From assembly GCA_036250195.1 (NCBI GenBank), contig JAVHZZ010000017.1, positions 1,426,001 through 1,490,000 of the forward strand: DNA of 64,000 bases, read 5' to 3'. Position numbers and translations under genes: made by a program. The DNA is from Mixophyes australis (lineage: Eukaryota; Chordata; Amphibia; Anura; Limnodynastidae). Positions 8,994 to 21,200 of the stretch are shown piece by piece (within the stretch, counting starts at the first letter, position 1; every line of letters begins with the position of its first letter). The notes under the pieces were generated by a model, which saw only the letters and a program-made list of their open reading frames with translations, searched no databases and was not told where the DNA came from.

Positions 8994-9682
8994 TTGCTTG
9001 GCGGAGTGATCAACAGCAGAGGGATGTTCTTCAATTCATAAAATTCTTTGGTGTTGGCTGCTAGACTGGCGCTTCTGCCAGGGTGGCCAAACCACTACAT
9101 TTTGATTTGCCAACTGGGCCGCTACTTCAAATATTATTGTGTTGTGGTCCAGTACCAATTTTTTCACCCTCTGTGTGCACCGGCGAGACAACTGCTCCCT
9201 GCAAATTAAACCATTTAAATCCACCCAGGTCTTCACACCAGATCCATTCACACATCTCATCACGAACTGCCACAGCTGGTTAGCAAATTCCTCATGGTTG
9301 ATGAGAAGGCTTCTGCCAGATCCTCACATTTCTGCCAGTAGGTTCCTGGGGTAATAATGTAGCACTTAAAGAGAACTTTCTTTACCACTTCAGAGTCTGC
9401 ACAGTCATCTGGGGTCAATACACAATAGGCCTCTAATGCACGCCCTTGCATTGTAAGGACCAAATAATTGACCCACTCCTTTTTGGACACAGCATGGAGT
9501 TTAGAAATCATTCCAAACACCTGCAAGTGTAAATCACTGTCTCCAACACCGTCCTCAAATTCGGTAAAGTGACAGGACCCAAATCATGGTGCAGCAGATG
9601 ATGACTTTTTACTGTACAATTTTTCTTGCTTTGCACAGGATTTCGAGATCTACCTTGGACATAACCATCTTTTGCATTCCCT
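8994..9682 (-). pseudogene. Gmr1-like gag with SCAN-like capsid domain
   Basis: The minus strand reads, from 9682 down: a short N-terminal piece (KVDLEILCKARKIVQ), FTEFEDGVGDSDLHLQVF, SKKEWVNYLVLTMQGRALEA, WQKCEDLAEAFSSTMRNLL, then TWVDLNGLICREQLSRRC and LDHNTIIFEVAAQLANQN. The last part follows the SCAN pattern 'EL..LI..EQFL..C...V..WV.....P.T..EAA.LA'. Frame changes and stops occur, so it is not functional. It is absent from copy 2 because the duplicated block ends inside the LTR just before it. Confidence 0.65.
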
Positions 9683-10310
9683 TGTGTGGAAGGAGCTCTT
9701 CACTTGAGTAACTCGGCTCTCCAAAAAAAAACCCCTAGCATTATCAAATTGCTTGCCACCAGTTATAAACTGTGACTGGATGGGCTTACTCTGCTACCCA
9801 GTGTTTGGAGAGGGAGATCTTAAACAGTTTAGTTGGGTTTCCTTCTTACTGTCTGTATCTGGCTGTTACTGACCACTTCTACTGGTGTCACCTGTCAGCA
9901 GATATTCACCGACTGTGAATGCCAACTGCACATGAGTTGTAGGAGAATAGTGTTGCCACCAGCTGTCCCCAGGCTCTTTGAGCTCCAGTATGGTGCTCTG
10001 CAGACTGGGACTCCTGGATTCATGTGTGAATCTAGGAGGCGCCTCTGCAAGTCTCCTCCAGAAGCCACTGAACTACAGCTGCCAGCGGAGTTTACACACA
10101 GAGAGCTCCAGGCTCCTACTTTATCCAGGGGCTGCTCCTGCAGCCCCCACTGTACCATCAGGGATTGGAGACACCTCCGACACTCCAGTCATCCTGTAGT
10201 TACAAATGGGAAGCGAAGTGGAGGAATTAAAGCTCTGGCTGAGCTCCGATCCTCACTGGACCAGCAGTGGGGTGAGAAGCAATTTCTTTTGTTTTATACA
10301 CATTTGAAAT
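9683..10310. other. Probable 5' untranslated/LTR region of the Gmr1-like relic
   Basis: No convincing gene. The minus strand near 9755 reads ACTGGTGGCAAGC, a possible primer-binding-site start upstream of gag, and the CpG-poor stretch to 10310 could be the LTR. A plus-strand open frame at 9833-10312 lacks an ATG start and any recognised domain, so I treat it as chance. Confidence 0.3.
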
Positions 10311-12114
10311 AACATTTTATAAACACACATATCACTTTATACATTTCTACTCCTGGGCTAACCCTTTTAGCGCCAATATCTACATTTATATATTTATTAA
10401 AATACACTTTAAAATACATTGCACCTCCAGCACATAGCACTGGGGGGTTAACCCAATTGGCACTGCAGCATTGGAAGGGTTAATCTTTACACGGATGGGA
10501 AACCAGCCACAGGGTATGGTAAAATCTACTAACTACATCTTATTAAGATCATAATTATGCAATCACTCTGCCAGTGTGTTAAAATTTAATATAATGCTAC
10601 TTTGTTGTACAGTATCTGACATTTTCCCAAGAGTCATATATATAAAACTTCCAAGTTCAAATATAATATATATTTTCTATACTTTCCGATGCCTTGTGTT
10701 TTATATGATATTATACTTTCTTCACATTCCCTACATTGTACTACCACATAATTAATTATACTTGTATTAAAATAACCAATTGTTTAGTAATTCCCAGGAT
10801 GTTCATTATTCATTTTGTATCTCAGAGACAACAAAATTTAATCTGTAGGAATGAAACATGTTAAATGTTATCTAGATGTAAAATAAATTCCCTGATTAAG
10901 TAGATACAGTGTTTCTAGAGTCTTATTCTTTGTCTTAAACTGATTTGGATATTCCAGGCCTCATGTTCTCTCCAATCTATTAACTGCTACAGCTGCTGTA
11001 CACGTGTATGCTGGTGCCCTATCATGTATATATATTCTTTAAAAGTCCCTTTCTGTTGAATATTGTGATGACAAGACAATACACTGTCATGATAGTGATA
11101 TGCTGCAGCAGAGGAGCACCTAAATCTGCATTATCACCTAATTGTTGCATGTTATCATGTTACTGCTCCTCCTCTCTCTGGAGCCCCAGGGCCTGCTCCA
11201 TGCACAAGTGTTTCCCGTGGTTCCGTGGTTCATCTCACAGCTCTGACTAAATGGACATTTTGGCGCAGGGCCAAATTATGCGATCGACTCACCCCGCCCC
11301 CTTTTGATCTCCCCGAGGTAGAAGTATGAGTAAGCAGGATGATCAATCAGGAGTTGCAGTCATGGAGATTGTGGCTTCTGATTGGACCTCCTGCTCACAA
11401 GCCACTGCCACAGCCATATGTACACGGAGGAGCCAGAAACGAAGGTGTCCCGGGAAAAGCGGCTGCATAGAGCAGACCCTGGAGCTGGAAAGAGGCAAAT
11501 GAGTAACAAGTAACAATTATTTGATAATGCAACTTTAATCTCAATTATGTCAAGGCTTTTTAGGAGGTTTCACTATACCCAATGTATTGTTTTTAGTGAC
11601 AAAGCCCTGTATAAAATAAAATCCTTTCAGAAGCATAATTAAAGGGGTTTCCAACCATCACATGTATTTAATGGCTTGTATAGGCTTTACTCCAAGTTTT
11701 AGTAAATAAACAACTTTTACGTCCTGGTTTCCCTCTGTACGTTTAACCCGTGTGGTGATACCACGGGGCAGAGCTGTGTGTTTGTGTTGCTCTGCTCTGC
11801 TTTCTGTATAATTGTACCCAGTGAGCAGCTTTATGATGTATCCTGGGGCAAGAAAATAATCCACTCTCCCGGATGTTATAAATACATGGCTAAAATCACG
11901 GAAGGAGGCTACTAAGAAAATAAATGCTTGTAGTAACATTTTCAGGATGGTGTGTACAAGATAAAATAAAGCAATCTGAAGGTGGAACAAACAAGCAAAA
12001 CATCGCACAGCTGGTATTTCAGTACATAGACATCAAACTAGGTGGAGCTTGATCTGCTCTAGTGGGGAATGCAAAATATCTTTACCATCGTTGTATAAAG
12101 GAAATGTATATATT
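10311..12114. other. Non-coding, AT-rich sequence
   Basis: No open frame with recognisable protein similarity, no clear tandem repeat and no inverted-repeat element. A minus-strand frame at 11658-12008 gives a hydrophobic peptide with no family signature and lacks promoter or splice context. Confidence 0.4.
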
Positions 12115-12658
12115 GGGGCTCATTTAGAGTTAGACGTAGGTCATTGTTTGCATAAAATGTGTATTTTCATACTGCAATCATTCCAAAATCCAGAAAGTAT
12201 ATGTCCATATATAGAGTTATTTATATCGCTGACATCCGTCCGCCTTTGTCTGGAAAAGCAGAATAAGGATGTGCAGGGACTAGCATGCATGGGCTGAGCA
12301 CAGTATGGGTGGGTTCATGTAATTGTAACATAACATCTGCAAATACGCCTTTTAGGGCTCGAACCTCATGCAGGTATTAGATTTTTGGTGCAGGTATATG
12401 ATGATGACTATCAGCCCTATTTAGCTGTTTCTAATTTGCTGATTGAGTATTGCGTAATTGACATTTCCATTTTTAATTGCATTTTATATCTGCACCCCAC
12501 TGTATCGGGGGGGGGCAGACCTACACTGGTCACAAAGAAACTGTTTTTGAGCTGCAGGCGTCTTGAGACTCAACATCAATGAGTAAATCCACTTTTTTGT
12601 GTACATTATTTCCAACGTACGTTTGGTGCGCAAATGCGTCCAACTCTGAATAAGCCCC
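12115..12658. mobile_element. MITE-like element with ~22-bp imperfect terminal inverted repeats
   Basis: The left end GGGGCTCATTTAGAGTTAGA pairs with the right end TCCAACTCTGAATAAGCCCC read in reverse (3 or 4 mismatches). ATT flanks both ends and could be a 3-bp target duplication. The 544-bp interior has no transposase. It contains a poly(G) run near 12508. Confidence 0.6.
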
Positions 12659-13205
12659 ATTATGTCTTTATTGTACTAGTTATGATTTTGTTGTATATGT
12701 TGTTATGTGTACACTGTGCATGTGGTTATTTTACCATTTCCATGCAATACATTTCTAATGAAAGAATTGTGTCTGTGTTTTTCTTCTTACTGCAGCAATA
12801 ACTAGATATTTATGTGGATAAGAATTTCCCTTGCTATGGGCATATTTCAAAAGAGCTTTATTCACTACACAGAGAGAGAGGGATGCAACACTTTTTATTG
12901 TAGCTATTTGTTTGACTGTACAAGTCAGCTTCCCTTAGGCAAAATAGATGTACACTGGGACCAGTACCTGTGCAATACCTGTCATCAATACCAATTGCAA
13001 AATCAGGACAATTTAAGCCAATTGCCAATCCACTCAAACCATGCACAGTTTGCCAAGAGTTCCCCCCGATCAGCCCAAATACCTTTTCTAGTAGGTTCAG
13101 CCTATTTGACCAACACAAATTGTGACTGTTCAAGGAAAGGTAGGTGAGGTCTAAGGTTAAGGCAGCTCAGGGGTTATGGCTGCCCTCCCACCTCCTCCAG
13201 GTTAA
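12659..13205. other. Non-coding sequence
   Basis: No supported feature. Overlapping open frames on both strands at 12812-13147 have no family signature. Confidence 0.4.
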
Positions 13206-13211
13206 TCTTGG

Positions 13212-13545
13212 TCCTGCTCAGAATGTGGGAAATGTTTTCCTAAAATATTACTTCTTAAGTATCAGAGAAGTCATAACGTAAAGAAACCATATTACAGAAT
13301 GTTGGAAATATTTAGCACATAATTCACTTCTTGTTGCGCACCATACAGGAGAAAGACCATGTCATACAGGAGAGATATTCTTGCTCTGAATGTGGTAAAT
13401 GTTTTACACATATTCCAAATTGTTAAATATCAGAGAAATCACTTAGGGAACAGCCAAATTCATGTGCTGATGTAGGAAAGGGTTTCAAAGTAATTCAGAA
13501 AGGTATTGTATGTCAGAGAAGTAATGAAGGGGAGAAACGTTATTT
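13212..13545 (+). pseudogene. C2H2 zinc-finger relic
   Basis: Reads [20 protein letters not shown] followed by H, a recognisable finger (C-x2-C ... H-x3-H with decay), then scattered further finger-like pieces: CSECGKCF again near 13382 after a frame change, YQRN with H and LG in the linker position, and CQRSNEGEKRYF near 13511. Linkers, second histidines and frame are broken. It is a decayed member of the tandem-finger (KRAB-type or frog ZNF) family. Confidence 0.75.
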
Positions 13546-13899
13546 TATGCAATGAATATGGGCATGTTTTACAAGTTCTTGCTGTCTGGATGTCCCATGT
13601 GGCTATAAATGAGGTTGGGATTTCCTGCAATGGGTTGGCAGTGGTCTTCTCCTGGGCCTGCTGTGGCGTTGGTAGGAGCAAGAAAGGGAACAGGCTGGCA
13701 GTTTATTGATGGCCAATGTATGTGGCCCCATGCAGACTCAGACATGAATGTTCAGCTGTGGTGGAGGGCAGCCGCTTGCTAAGTGTTTTCAAGATCGGAA
13801 GACAGTTCAGGAATGGGAAACCTGCTTGAAAAAGACATAAATTAAATATAGATACAAAGCATCCCTGACTTAGGAGACATCCAGACAGGGAGGCAGCAT

Positions 13900-14310
13900 T
13901 ATTATTGGAGAATGGGTTTAAGAATGTTTTTAGAGTTCCTTATAGGGAGTCCAAAGAGTTGAAACTGTACGGATATTTGATGTCAGCCATGCATTATGCA
14001 CTGTAAATGGTCCCTGAAACAAAGCCCAGAATATTCAGCCTGATTCATCATTTGTCAATTCCAAAGAAAGATTCGGTGACTAATGGGATCAGTAAGGAGA
14101 CATGTTCTGCATCATACACCTCACTTGATGCGGCCATTCTGTAAGAGGCATCTACCTGAAGCTTTCACCTCCTTAAAAGAGTGGGTGCTAAGGGGGGAAA
14201 TGGGAATCAAGTCAGTTATCCACTATCTGGACATTTTTCTTTTCATGTGACGAGACCAGCGTCTTATGAAAACCTATAATGAATGGGGATAGTATTGGGA
14301 CAGTCATGCT
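13900..14310 (+). pseudogene. DIRS/Ngaro reverse transcriptase relic
   Basis: Fragments read FKNVFRVPYRESKELK-like sequence, then PRIFSLIHHLSIPKKDSVTN and SYTSLDAAIL. The 'FRLIHHLS.P.GDSVN..I' motif marks the fingers of DIRS-type reverse transcriptase. A later piece, LKEWVLRGEMGIKSVIHYLD, matches the segment containing the catalytic box (YLDD in intact copies). The palm between them is deleted. A recombinase relic of the same family lies at 16140-16360, with a LINE tail and a MITE between the two. Confidence 0.6.
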
Positions 14311-14755
14311 CCTCAGATTTTGATGATCAGTGTCAGGACACCAGGGCATTAGAGTCAAGGCCCACAGAGTAGCCCTGGTAACTTGGTGTTCTTTGGATCA
14401 CGCAGACAAAGAGGAGTGGTAGCTATAATAGTACCTTTATTACAGAAGGTGCAAACACAACTGTAACACAATAACTATATTAAATCGCCAACATCTAAAA
14501 ACCTCCCCCACACATCCCCAGATAAAGATATGAGGAACCGTTACATATGTTTAAACAGTATTTCTTTGGCCGGGCTAAGTTGTAAAAAAGTCTCTGGTCC
14601 TGATGCTTTTGTCACAATAGCTCAGTACTCAGGTCTTCCAGATTCCTCCGATTTCTACACTTCTAGGCTTGCTGGTCCTGGCCTCTCGGCCTTATGCTCA
14701 CTACCGAGATGTTAGCAGCCTGGACCCCTGTCACCCTACTCCTGTAGGCACACCA

Positions 14756-14933
14756 GGGGGTAAATGTATCAAGCTGAGAGTTTTCCGGCGGGTTTGAAAA
14801 ACCAATCAGATTCTAGCTATCATTTATTTAGTGCATTCTACAAAATGAAAGCTAGAATCTGATTGGTTGCAATAGGCAACATCTCCACTTTTCAAACCCG
14901 CCGGAAAACTCTCAGCTTGATACATTTACCCCC
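14756..14933. mobile_element. 178-bp palindromic MITE with 45-bp perfect terminal inverted repeats
   Basis: 14756-14800 (GGGGGTAAATGTATCAAGCT...) and 14889-14933 are exact reverse complements over 45 bp. The interior is also largely palindromic: ACCAATCAGATTCTAGCT pairs with AGCTAGAATCTGATTGGT. The whole element can fold into one long hairpin. No coding capacity. A fragment of a related end occurs near 27015. Confidence 0.85.
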
Positions 14934-15599
14934 AGATGTGCAGACGCACAAGCAGCTCCCATTGGGGCAGAGTTATACTGTTGCACCATGTTCAGCCAGA
15001 GATGTGCCTAGATGTAAAATTGTAATCAGGACACACGTTGGAGCTGGTAGGAGACAGATCTTCAATAACAAGCTCAGGATATCCAATAAACAACCCTTGG
15101 TCTCCTTGCAGGCTCTTTTTAAACAGTTCAGAATACCCACAGGTGAAATCCCGTCCTGTAAGGTTATCCCAAGTCCGTACAGAATGCCATTGGCTCCCAA
15201 ATCAGGGGTTGGATATGGGAGTGGAGAGAAGTCATCCCCACATGGGTTTCCCCCCAGCTGGTCTAGTGCATAGTAGTCTGACACAGTCCTAGAGAGAACA
15301 ATAGAGTAGCAAACTGGTTACTGCAGGGCTTAATCCCAGATGATGAATAGCAACTTCCTGTTTTAATCCCTTCTATACATTTATGTTGTGAAAGGGGCTC
15401 CAGCTGCTCCAGACTTCCTGTCCTCACTGAGGGAGGGGGTAACTGGCCAGGATATAGTACAGCAGACAATTTGTAGTCCAAATAAGGCACATGGAGCCCA
15501 CCTGGATATATTTATGAACCTGCAGTTTTAGTCCATTGACTCTTCATTCAGAACCATATTATGAAATCCATATACTTCAACCAAATGAATCCACAGAGT

Positions 15600-16045
15600 C
15601 TTTATTATTATTATTATCGTTTATTTGTAAGGCGCCACATGGTTTCCGCAGCGCCGTACACAGTGAAAACAGTAGACCATACAGGGCAAAACAGTACAGA
15701 ACATTAAACATAAAATACCAATACTTCGTAAACTCCGGGCAGGCAAATACAGTAGAGACGGAGTGGAAGAACAGGTATGGAGACAGGAGGAAAGAGGGCC
15801 CTGCTCATACGAGCTTACATCCTAAGGGAGGGTGAACAGAATCAGGCACAGAAGGGAGCCAGTGAGGCAAAGGGGAGAACCGAAGAGATGAGAGGTTAAG
15901 TGGATGGTTGGTAGGCCTTAAGAAAAAGGTGAGTTTTAAGTGCCCGTTTGAAGGAGCACAGGTTGGGTGAGAGAAGGATGGAGCGAGGGAGGTCATTCCA
16001 GTGAAGGGGGGCAGCGCGAGAGAAGTCTTGGATTCTAGAGTGGGA
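15600..16045 (-). mobile_element. L2/CR1-like LINE 3' end
   Basis: The minus strand encodes QDFSRAAPLHWNDLPRSILL and FKRALKTHLFLKAY, the conserved C-terminal tail of L2/CR1-type ORF2 ('FS.AAP..WN.LP..I....SL..FK..LKTHLF..AY'). A 3' UTR containing 'GCGCCGTACACAG' follows, then a (TAATAA)n tail at 15601-15617. It is 5'-truncated. Confidence 0.75.
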
Positions 16046-16139
16046 ATTATATGTGCCAAATGGGGATAACAATATATCCAAATACTAGTGACCAGATACA
16101 TACCTTTGTATGGGGGGATTGTAACTGTAATCCTATCTC

Positions 16140-16360
16140 GGCACAATCAGCTTTTCTGTATCACTTTCAGTTTATATCTATTGTCAGACAGTGCATGGGG
16201 AAGCTGGGGGGGTCAGTGGCAGAATATGGGTTACACTCCTTCCTGATTGGGACAGCAATGGAGGCTGTCAGCTGGGGCTGAAGTGACAAGATGATTATGT
16301 ATATCGGGAAATGGGAATCAAGTGGTTTCAGATCTTATGTAAAGCTCCAGTTTCTACTAT
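16140..16360 (+). pseudogene. DIRS/Ngaro tyrosine recombinase relic
   Basis: Encodes MGKLGGSVAEYGLHSFLIGT and, after a TGA, MIMYIGKWESSGFRSYVKLQ. The HSFR box has decayed to HSFL, but the GKWES...FRSYV nucleophile segment is recognisable. Probably the 3' part of the element whose RT relic lies at 13900-14310. Confidence 0.65.
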
Positions 16361-17530
16361 AAAGATTTAATAAAAGGAGGTAGGAGATGTATTTCCAATT
16401 TGGAAAATCCCTCCACCTCTACCCCAGTCCCTCTCCCTTCTCCCCCTCATCATAAAAAATTAAAAAATAAAACAGCAGTTTGTTCTATTTGTTATATATA
16501 TCCAACCTTACATGGTCTATCTTTGGTACGGGAAAAGTCCTCACTTGTACACTCACCACGTAGGCCGTTAATTCCCAACTACCAATTGGAATGTGACATA
16601 GAATATAATCTATATTTCTATAGTCATTTGTATTTTTGCTTTGTTTTGTTTTATTTCATTTTTTGTTTCCTCTCCGATTTTTAGATTGTGTAACCTTGGT
16701 TCTTATTTAATGTCAACAACATGTACGGTTGTGCTGTATATTGATATCTATCTGCTGTTACAAATAAAAAGTTAAAAGAAAAGGAGGTAGAAGGGGGATG
16801 AGATGTTGGGGTAGAAGGTGTGAGAGACAGAAAACACTAAGATAATGTGGTGAAGGTACGAGGACATGGTGGAGTATACAGAGAGTACCCCAGGAAGAAG
16901 AGGAGAGTGGACAAGGGAATAGTCAAGGAAAATAAGATGGTAAAGTGGTGGATACCTAGTAGTATAGCTGGGAGTATGGTAGGCTCAACTAAAGGAATGT
17001 GTAATTTAATCAATTAAGAAAGATCTAACTAAGTATTCATAATGCACAAGACGAAAGACAGAAAAAGAGTTAAAAAATGATATGTATGTAAATTAAATGA
17101 TCCTTTAATGAGAATTAATGACACAGTGCAGCAGGTGGGAAATAATATCACACAAAGAGAGCTATAGAGGCCGGATACCCTGTACCTGTTCTACTAACAA
17201 CTACCACAACTACCACTGGTAGTTCTCCTGAACATGATCAATAAATAAATGATGATGATGATCCAGCTGGAAGCAGGAAGACACAGAAGAGGAATGAAAG
17301 GCCAGTTAATGCCTTAATTTATGGTGAGTCATAATTATAGGTTATACTGATAATATTTCTCTAAATGATTAATTAGAGAATCCAATACACAATACATAAT
17401 GTGATAAAAAAAATAGCACTTAACTTAATACATTAATAACAGCAACTCTGCAGACATGTTGCCCTGTTGGAATCGCTCATACAGAGCAGACTGGCGCAAT
17501 ATTCACGCATGTGGGAATCAAGGAAGGAAA
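16361..17530. other. Non-coding sequence with a short (ATG)n tail
   Basis: No supported gene. TAAATAAATGATGATGATGAT at about 17241-17263 resembles the tail of L2-mobilised SINEs/LINEs, but no body was recognised upstream. Confidence 0.35.
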
Positions 17531-17535
17531 AATGA

Positions 17536-17537
<2 letters not shown>

Positions 17538-17589
<52 letters not shown>

Positions 17590-17603
17590 AATATTTAGAT
17601 AAA

Positions 17604-17648
<45 letters not shown>

Positions 17649-17657
17649 GATAGATAA

Positions 17658-17702
<45 letters not shown>
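17538..17702. repeat. Compound (TA)n/(TG)n microsatellite
   Basis: Three long TA runs separated by GTGTGTGTG and ATGGATAGATAAATG spacers. The YIYIYI open frames on the minus strand are products of this repeat. Confidence 0.95.
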
Positions 17703-17704
<2 letters not shown>

Positions 17705-18247
17705 AGTTAACCCGTGCATGATACTCATGCATTTTAGTCACTTTTAGTCACCTTTAGTCAAATCAAGCTACTTAAGGTCTTAAAAAGGTTCTTGTCATGC
17801 ATTTGGACCTAGCCCAGGCCTCCTCAGGGGAAGAGCGTTAGTTCCTGACGCAAGCGGCCTTTTTTTTTTTTTTTTTAAATTCTTTATTTTGAATGGTCAA
17901 ACAGGAAAAGGTATATACAATACGAAGTCAAAAGTTTACAAAGTATACATAGAAGGGCATTAACATTGTAATGTAGTCTAAAGAAAAAGTTTTTTTGACA
18001 ACATGAGAGATACATTGACCATATTTTCCTTTTATACTTTTGTATAAATGTAAGATACAATAATGGAAAAAGTAGAATGGAAGGGGGAGGGGTGAAGGAG
18101 AATTAGGAGGGAAGGGAAAGGGAAGACCACAAAGGTTGATGTATGAGTGTAATCGGAAAGGAGGTGAGATTATGAATGTTAGAGGGTCAGGGGATGGTGG
18201 GACGGGGACCGAATCCTGCCCGCCGCACATGGGTCACAACGGAGTCA

Positions 18248-21200
18248 TTAAGGGCCAGAGGGGAACAAGCGTGCTGCGAACTGCCAAGGAGCCCACACTT
18301 GGTTGAAAGCGTAACCTCTATCATGTAAATAGTACGTAATTTCTTCCATGGCTGCTACGTGCCAGATTTGCTTTTTAAGGGCAGAGAGAGATGGAGAAGA
18401 GGTACGTTTCCAATTAAGGGCTATAAGGGATTTAGCGGCTGTGAGGATATGTGCAATTAGTTTTCTAGAAAATTTATCAATGTCTGGGGAAGGATAAAAA
18501 AGGAGGAAGATCCAGGGGTCCTTCGCCACGGGAGCCTCAAATAGAGTGTTGATAAAGCCACGGATCGCGTCCCAGAAGGGGGTGATAACTGGGCAAGTCC
18601 ACCAGATGTGTAGCATTGATCCCCTGTGGCCACAGCTCCACCAGCAGTCGGGTGACGAGGAGGGGAACATTGCGTGGAGACGGGTAGGGGTATAATACCA
18701 GCGATAATAGATTTTATAGGATGTCTCTTTTAGTTTAGTCAATATGGAGCTCTTAGCTATCCCCAGTCTCATGTCCTCCCAGGCCTCCTCATCTGGGGGG
18801 TGGGGGGGGGCCAAATCCCTCTCCCAGTCAGCTTCATGTGAGAGTTGTGGATGGATAGTGGATTCAAGAAAGATATTATAAAGTTGTGATATCATACCCC
18901 TATCCATAGGGTGAAGTTTGCAAAGATTTTCGAATGGGGTAAGGGGACGTAGTAGAGATTTGGGTGGTAGGGAACGTAAAAAGTGGGTAATTTGGAAGAA
19001 CTCGAAAGGGTTAAGCACTCGAGCTGGGGGGGGAGGTTGGAGTTCTGCTAGCGGAAGCCACTGGCCTTGTTTAGAGAAATCTGATGGAAATTTGAGCCCG
19101 GCTTGAGTCCAATGGCGGTGTCGTACCTTGGAGAGGCCAGGAGGAAATATAGGGTTAAACCAAATGGGAGTCAGGGGGGAAAGGGCAGATGTGAGTTTCA
19201 ATTTGAAGGAGTGAGAATCCCAAATCTTGATATCAAATTTAGTGGTAGGAAGTAATTTGGATGGAGGGGGACGGTGTATAGGGGATAGACCCCATAATGA
19301 GGTGAAATCAGGGAGAGCTAAATGTGCCGCCTCTAGGTCAAGCCATGTGGTGGAACCCGAGGGGGCGTATGATGCAACAATTTGTGAGAAATGGGAAGCC
19401 AGATAATATAACTTAATATCAGGTAGTCCCCTGCCTTCACTAGAGATGGGTTTTTTGAGAATGTTGAGCGAGACCCTTGGGGGCCTGTGATTCCAAATAA
19501 AACGTGTCAGAGCTTTCTGGATATTGGATAGGAGGATGGCAGGGACAGCAACTGGTAGAGTTTGGAAGAGATATAACCATTTGGGTATGATATTCATTTT
19601 AACTGCTATGATCCTACCCAGCCATGAGATGATGAGACGGTTCCAGGATGCCAAATCGGATTGTGTTTTGGAAAATAGAGGTGGGAAGTTTTCCTGATAG
19701 AGGAGGTCATAACGAGATGTAAGATAGATTCCCAAATATTTTATTTTCCTGGTCTGCCATTTGAATTTGAAAAAGGACCGTAACAGTTCGGCCTCCTGAG
19801 GGGGGACATGAAGCAGCATGGCCTCTGATTTTGTATAGTTTATTTTGTAATTCGATATCTCACTGTAGGTCTGGAGAATCTTAAAGAGGTTGGGGAGGGA
19901 GATGGCCGGCTGAGAAAGCGATAGCAGGACATCGTCCGCAAAAAGTGAAACCTTAGAGTTGATGTCCTCCACCTGCACGCCCGAAACGCTAGGATTAGAT
20001 CAAATTTGGGAGGCCAATGGTTCAATTACTAGAGCGAAAATAAGGGGAGAGAGGGGGCAACCTTGTCTCGTACCGTTTTGAATGGATAACGAATTTGAAG
20101 GTGTGCCGTTGATCAGGACTTTAGCCGAGGGCAAGGAATACAGTGCCAGGACGCCGGTGAGAAAATCACCAGTGAAGCCAAAGGCCTCGAGAGCTGCTCT
20201 CATAAAACCCCAGGAGATCCTATCAAATGCTTTTTCAGCATCCAGAGAGAGAAGAATAGTGGGGGATCTCCTGGTGTTTGCAATGTGGATGACATCAATG
20301 GCTCTCCTGGTGTTATCTCTCGCCTGGCGCCCCGGAATGAAAACGTGTCAGAGCTTTCTGGATATTGGATAGGAGGATGGCAGGGACAGCAACTGGTAGA
20401 GTTTGGAAGAGATATAACCATTTGGGTATGATATTCATTTTAACTGCTATGATCCTACCCAGCCATGAGATGATGAGACGGTTCCAGGATGCCAAATCGG
20501 ATTGTGTTTTGGAAAATAGAGGTGGGAAGTTTTCCTGATAGAGGAGGTCATAACGAGATGTAAGATAGATTCCCAAATATTTTATTTTCCTGGTCTGCCA
20601 TTTGAATTTGAAAAAGGACCGTAACAGTTCGGCCTCCTGAGGGGGGACATGAAGCAGCATGGCCTCTGATTTTGTATAGTTTATTTTGTAATTCGATATC
20701 TCACTGTAGGTCTGGAGAATCTTAAAGAGGTTGGGGAGGGAGATGGCCGGCTGAGAAAGCGATAGCAGGACATCGTCCGCAAAAAGTGAAACCTTAGAGT
20801 TGATGTCCTCCACCTGCACGCCCGAAACGCTAGGATTAGATCAAATTTGGGAGGCCAATGGTTCAATTACTAGAGCGAAAATAAGGGGAGAGAGGGGGCA
20901 ACCTTGTCTCGTACCGTTTTGAATGGATAACGAATTTGAAGGTGTGCCGTTGATCAGGACTTTAGCCGAGGGCAAGGAATACAGTGCCAGGACGCCGGTG
21001 AGAAAATCACCAGTGAAGCCAAAGGCCTCGAGAGCTGCTCTCATAAAACCCCAGGAGATCCTATCAAATGCTTTTTCAGCATCCAGAGAGAGAAGAATAG
21101 TGGGGGATCTCCTGGTGTTTGCAATGTGGATGACATCAATGGCTCTCCTGGTGTTATCTCTCGCCTGGCGCCCCGGAATGAAACCCACCTGGTCATAGTG

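Noticed and set aside
9833..10312. 159-codon plus-strand ORF with a hydrophobic start resembling a signal peptide
   Set aside because: No ATG at the start, no recognised domain, lies where the LTR/5' region of the Gmr1-like relic is expected, and the opposite strand is equally open.
17518..17728. Two minus-strand ORFs rich in Tyr-Ile
   Set aside because: Direct translation of (TA)n microsatellites.
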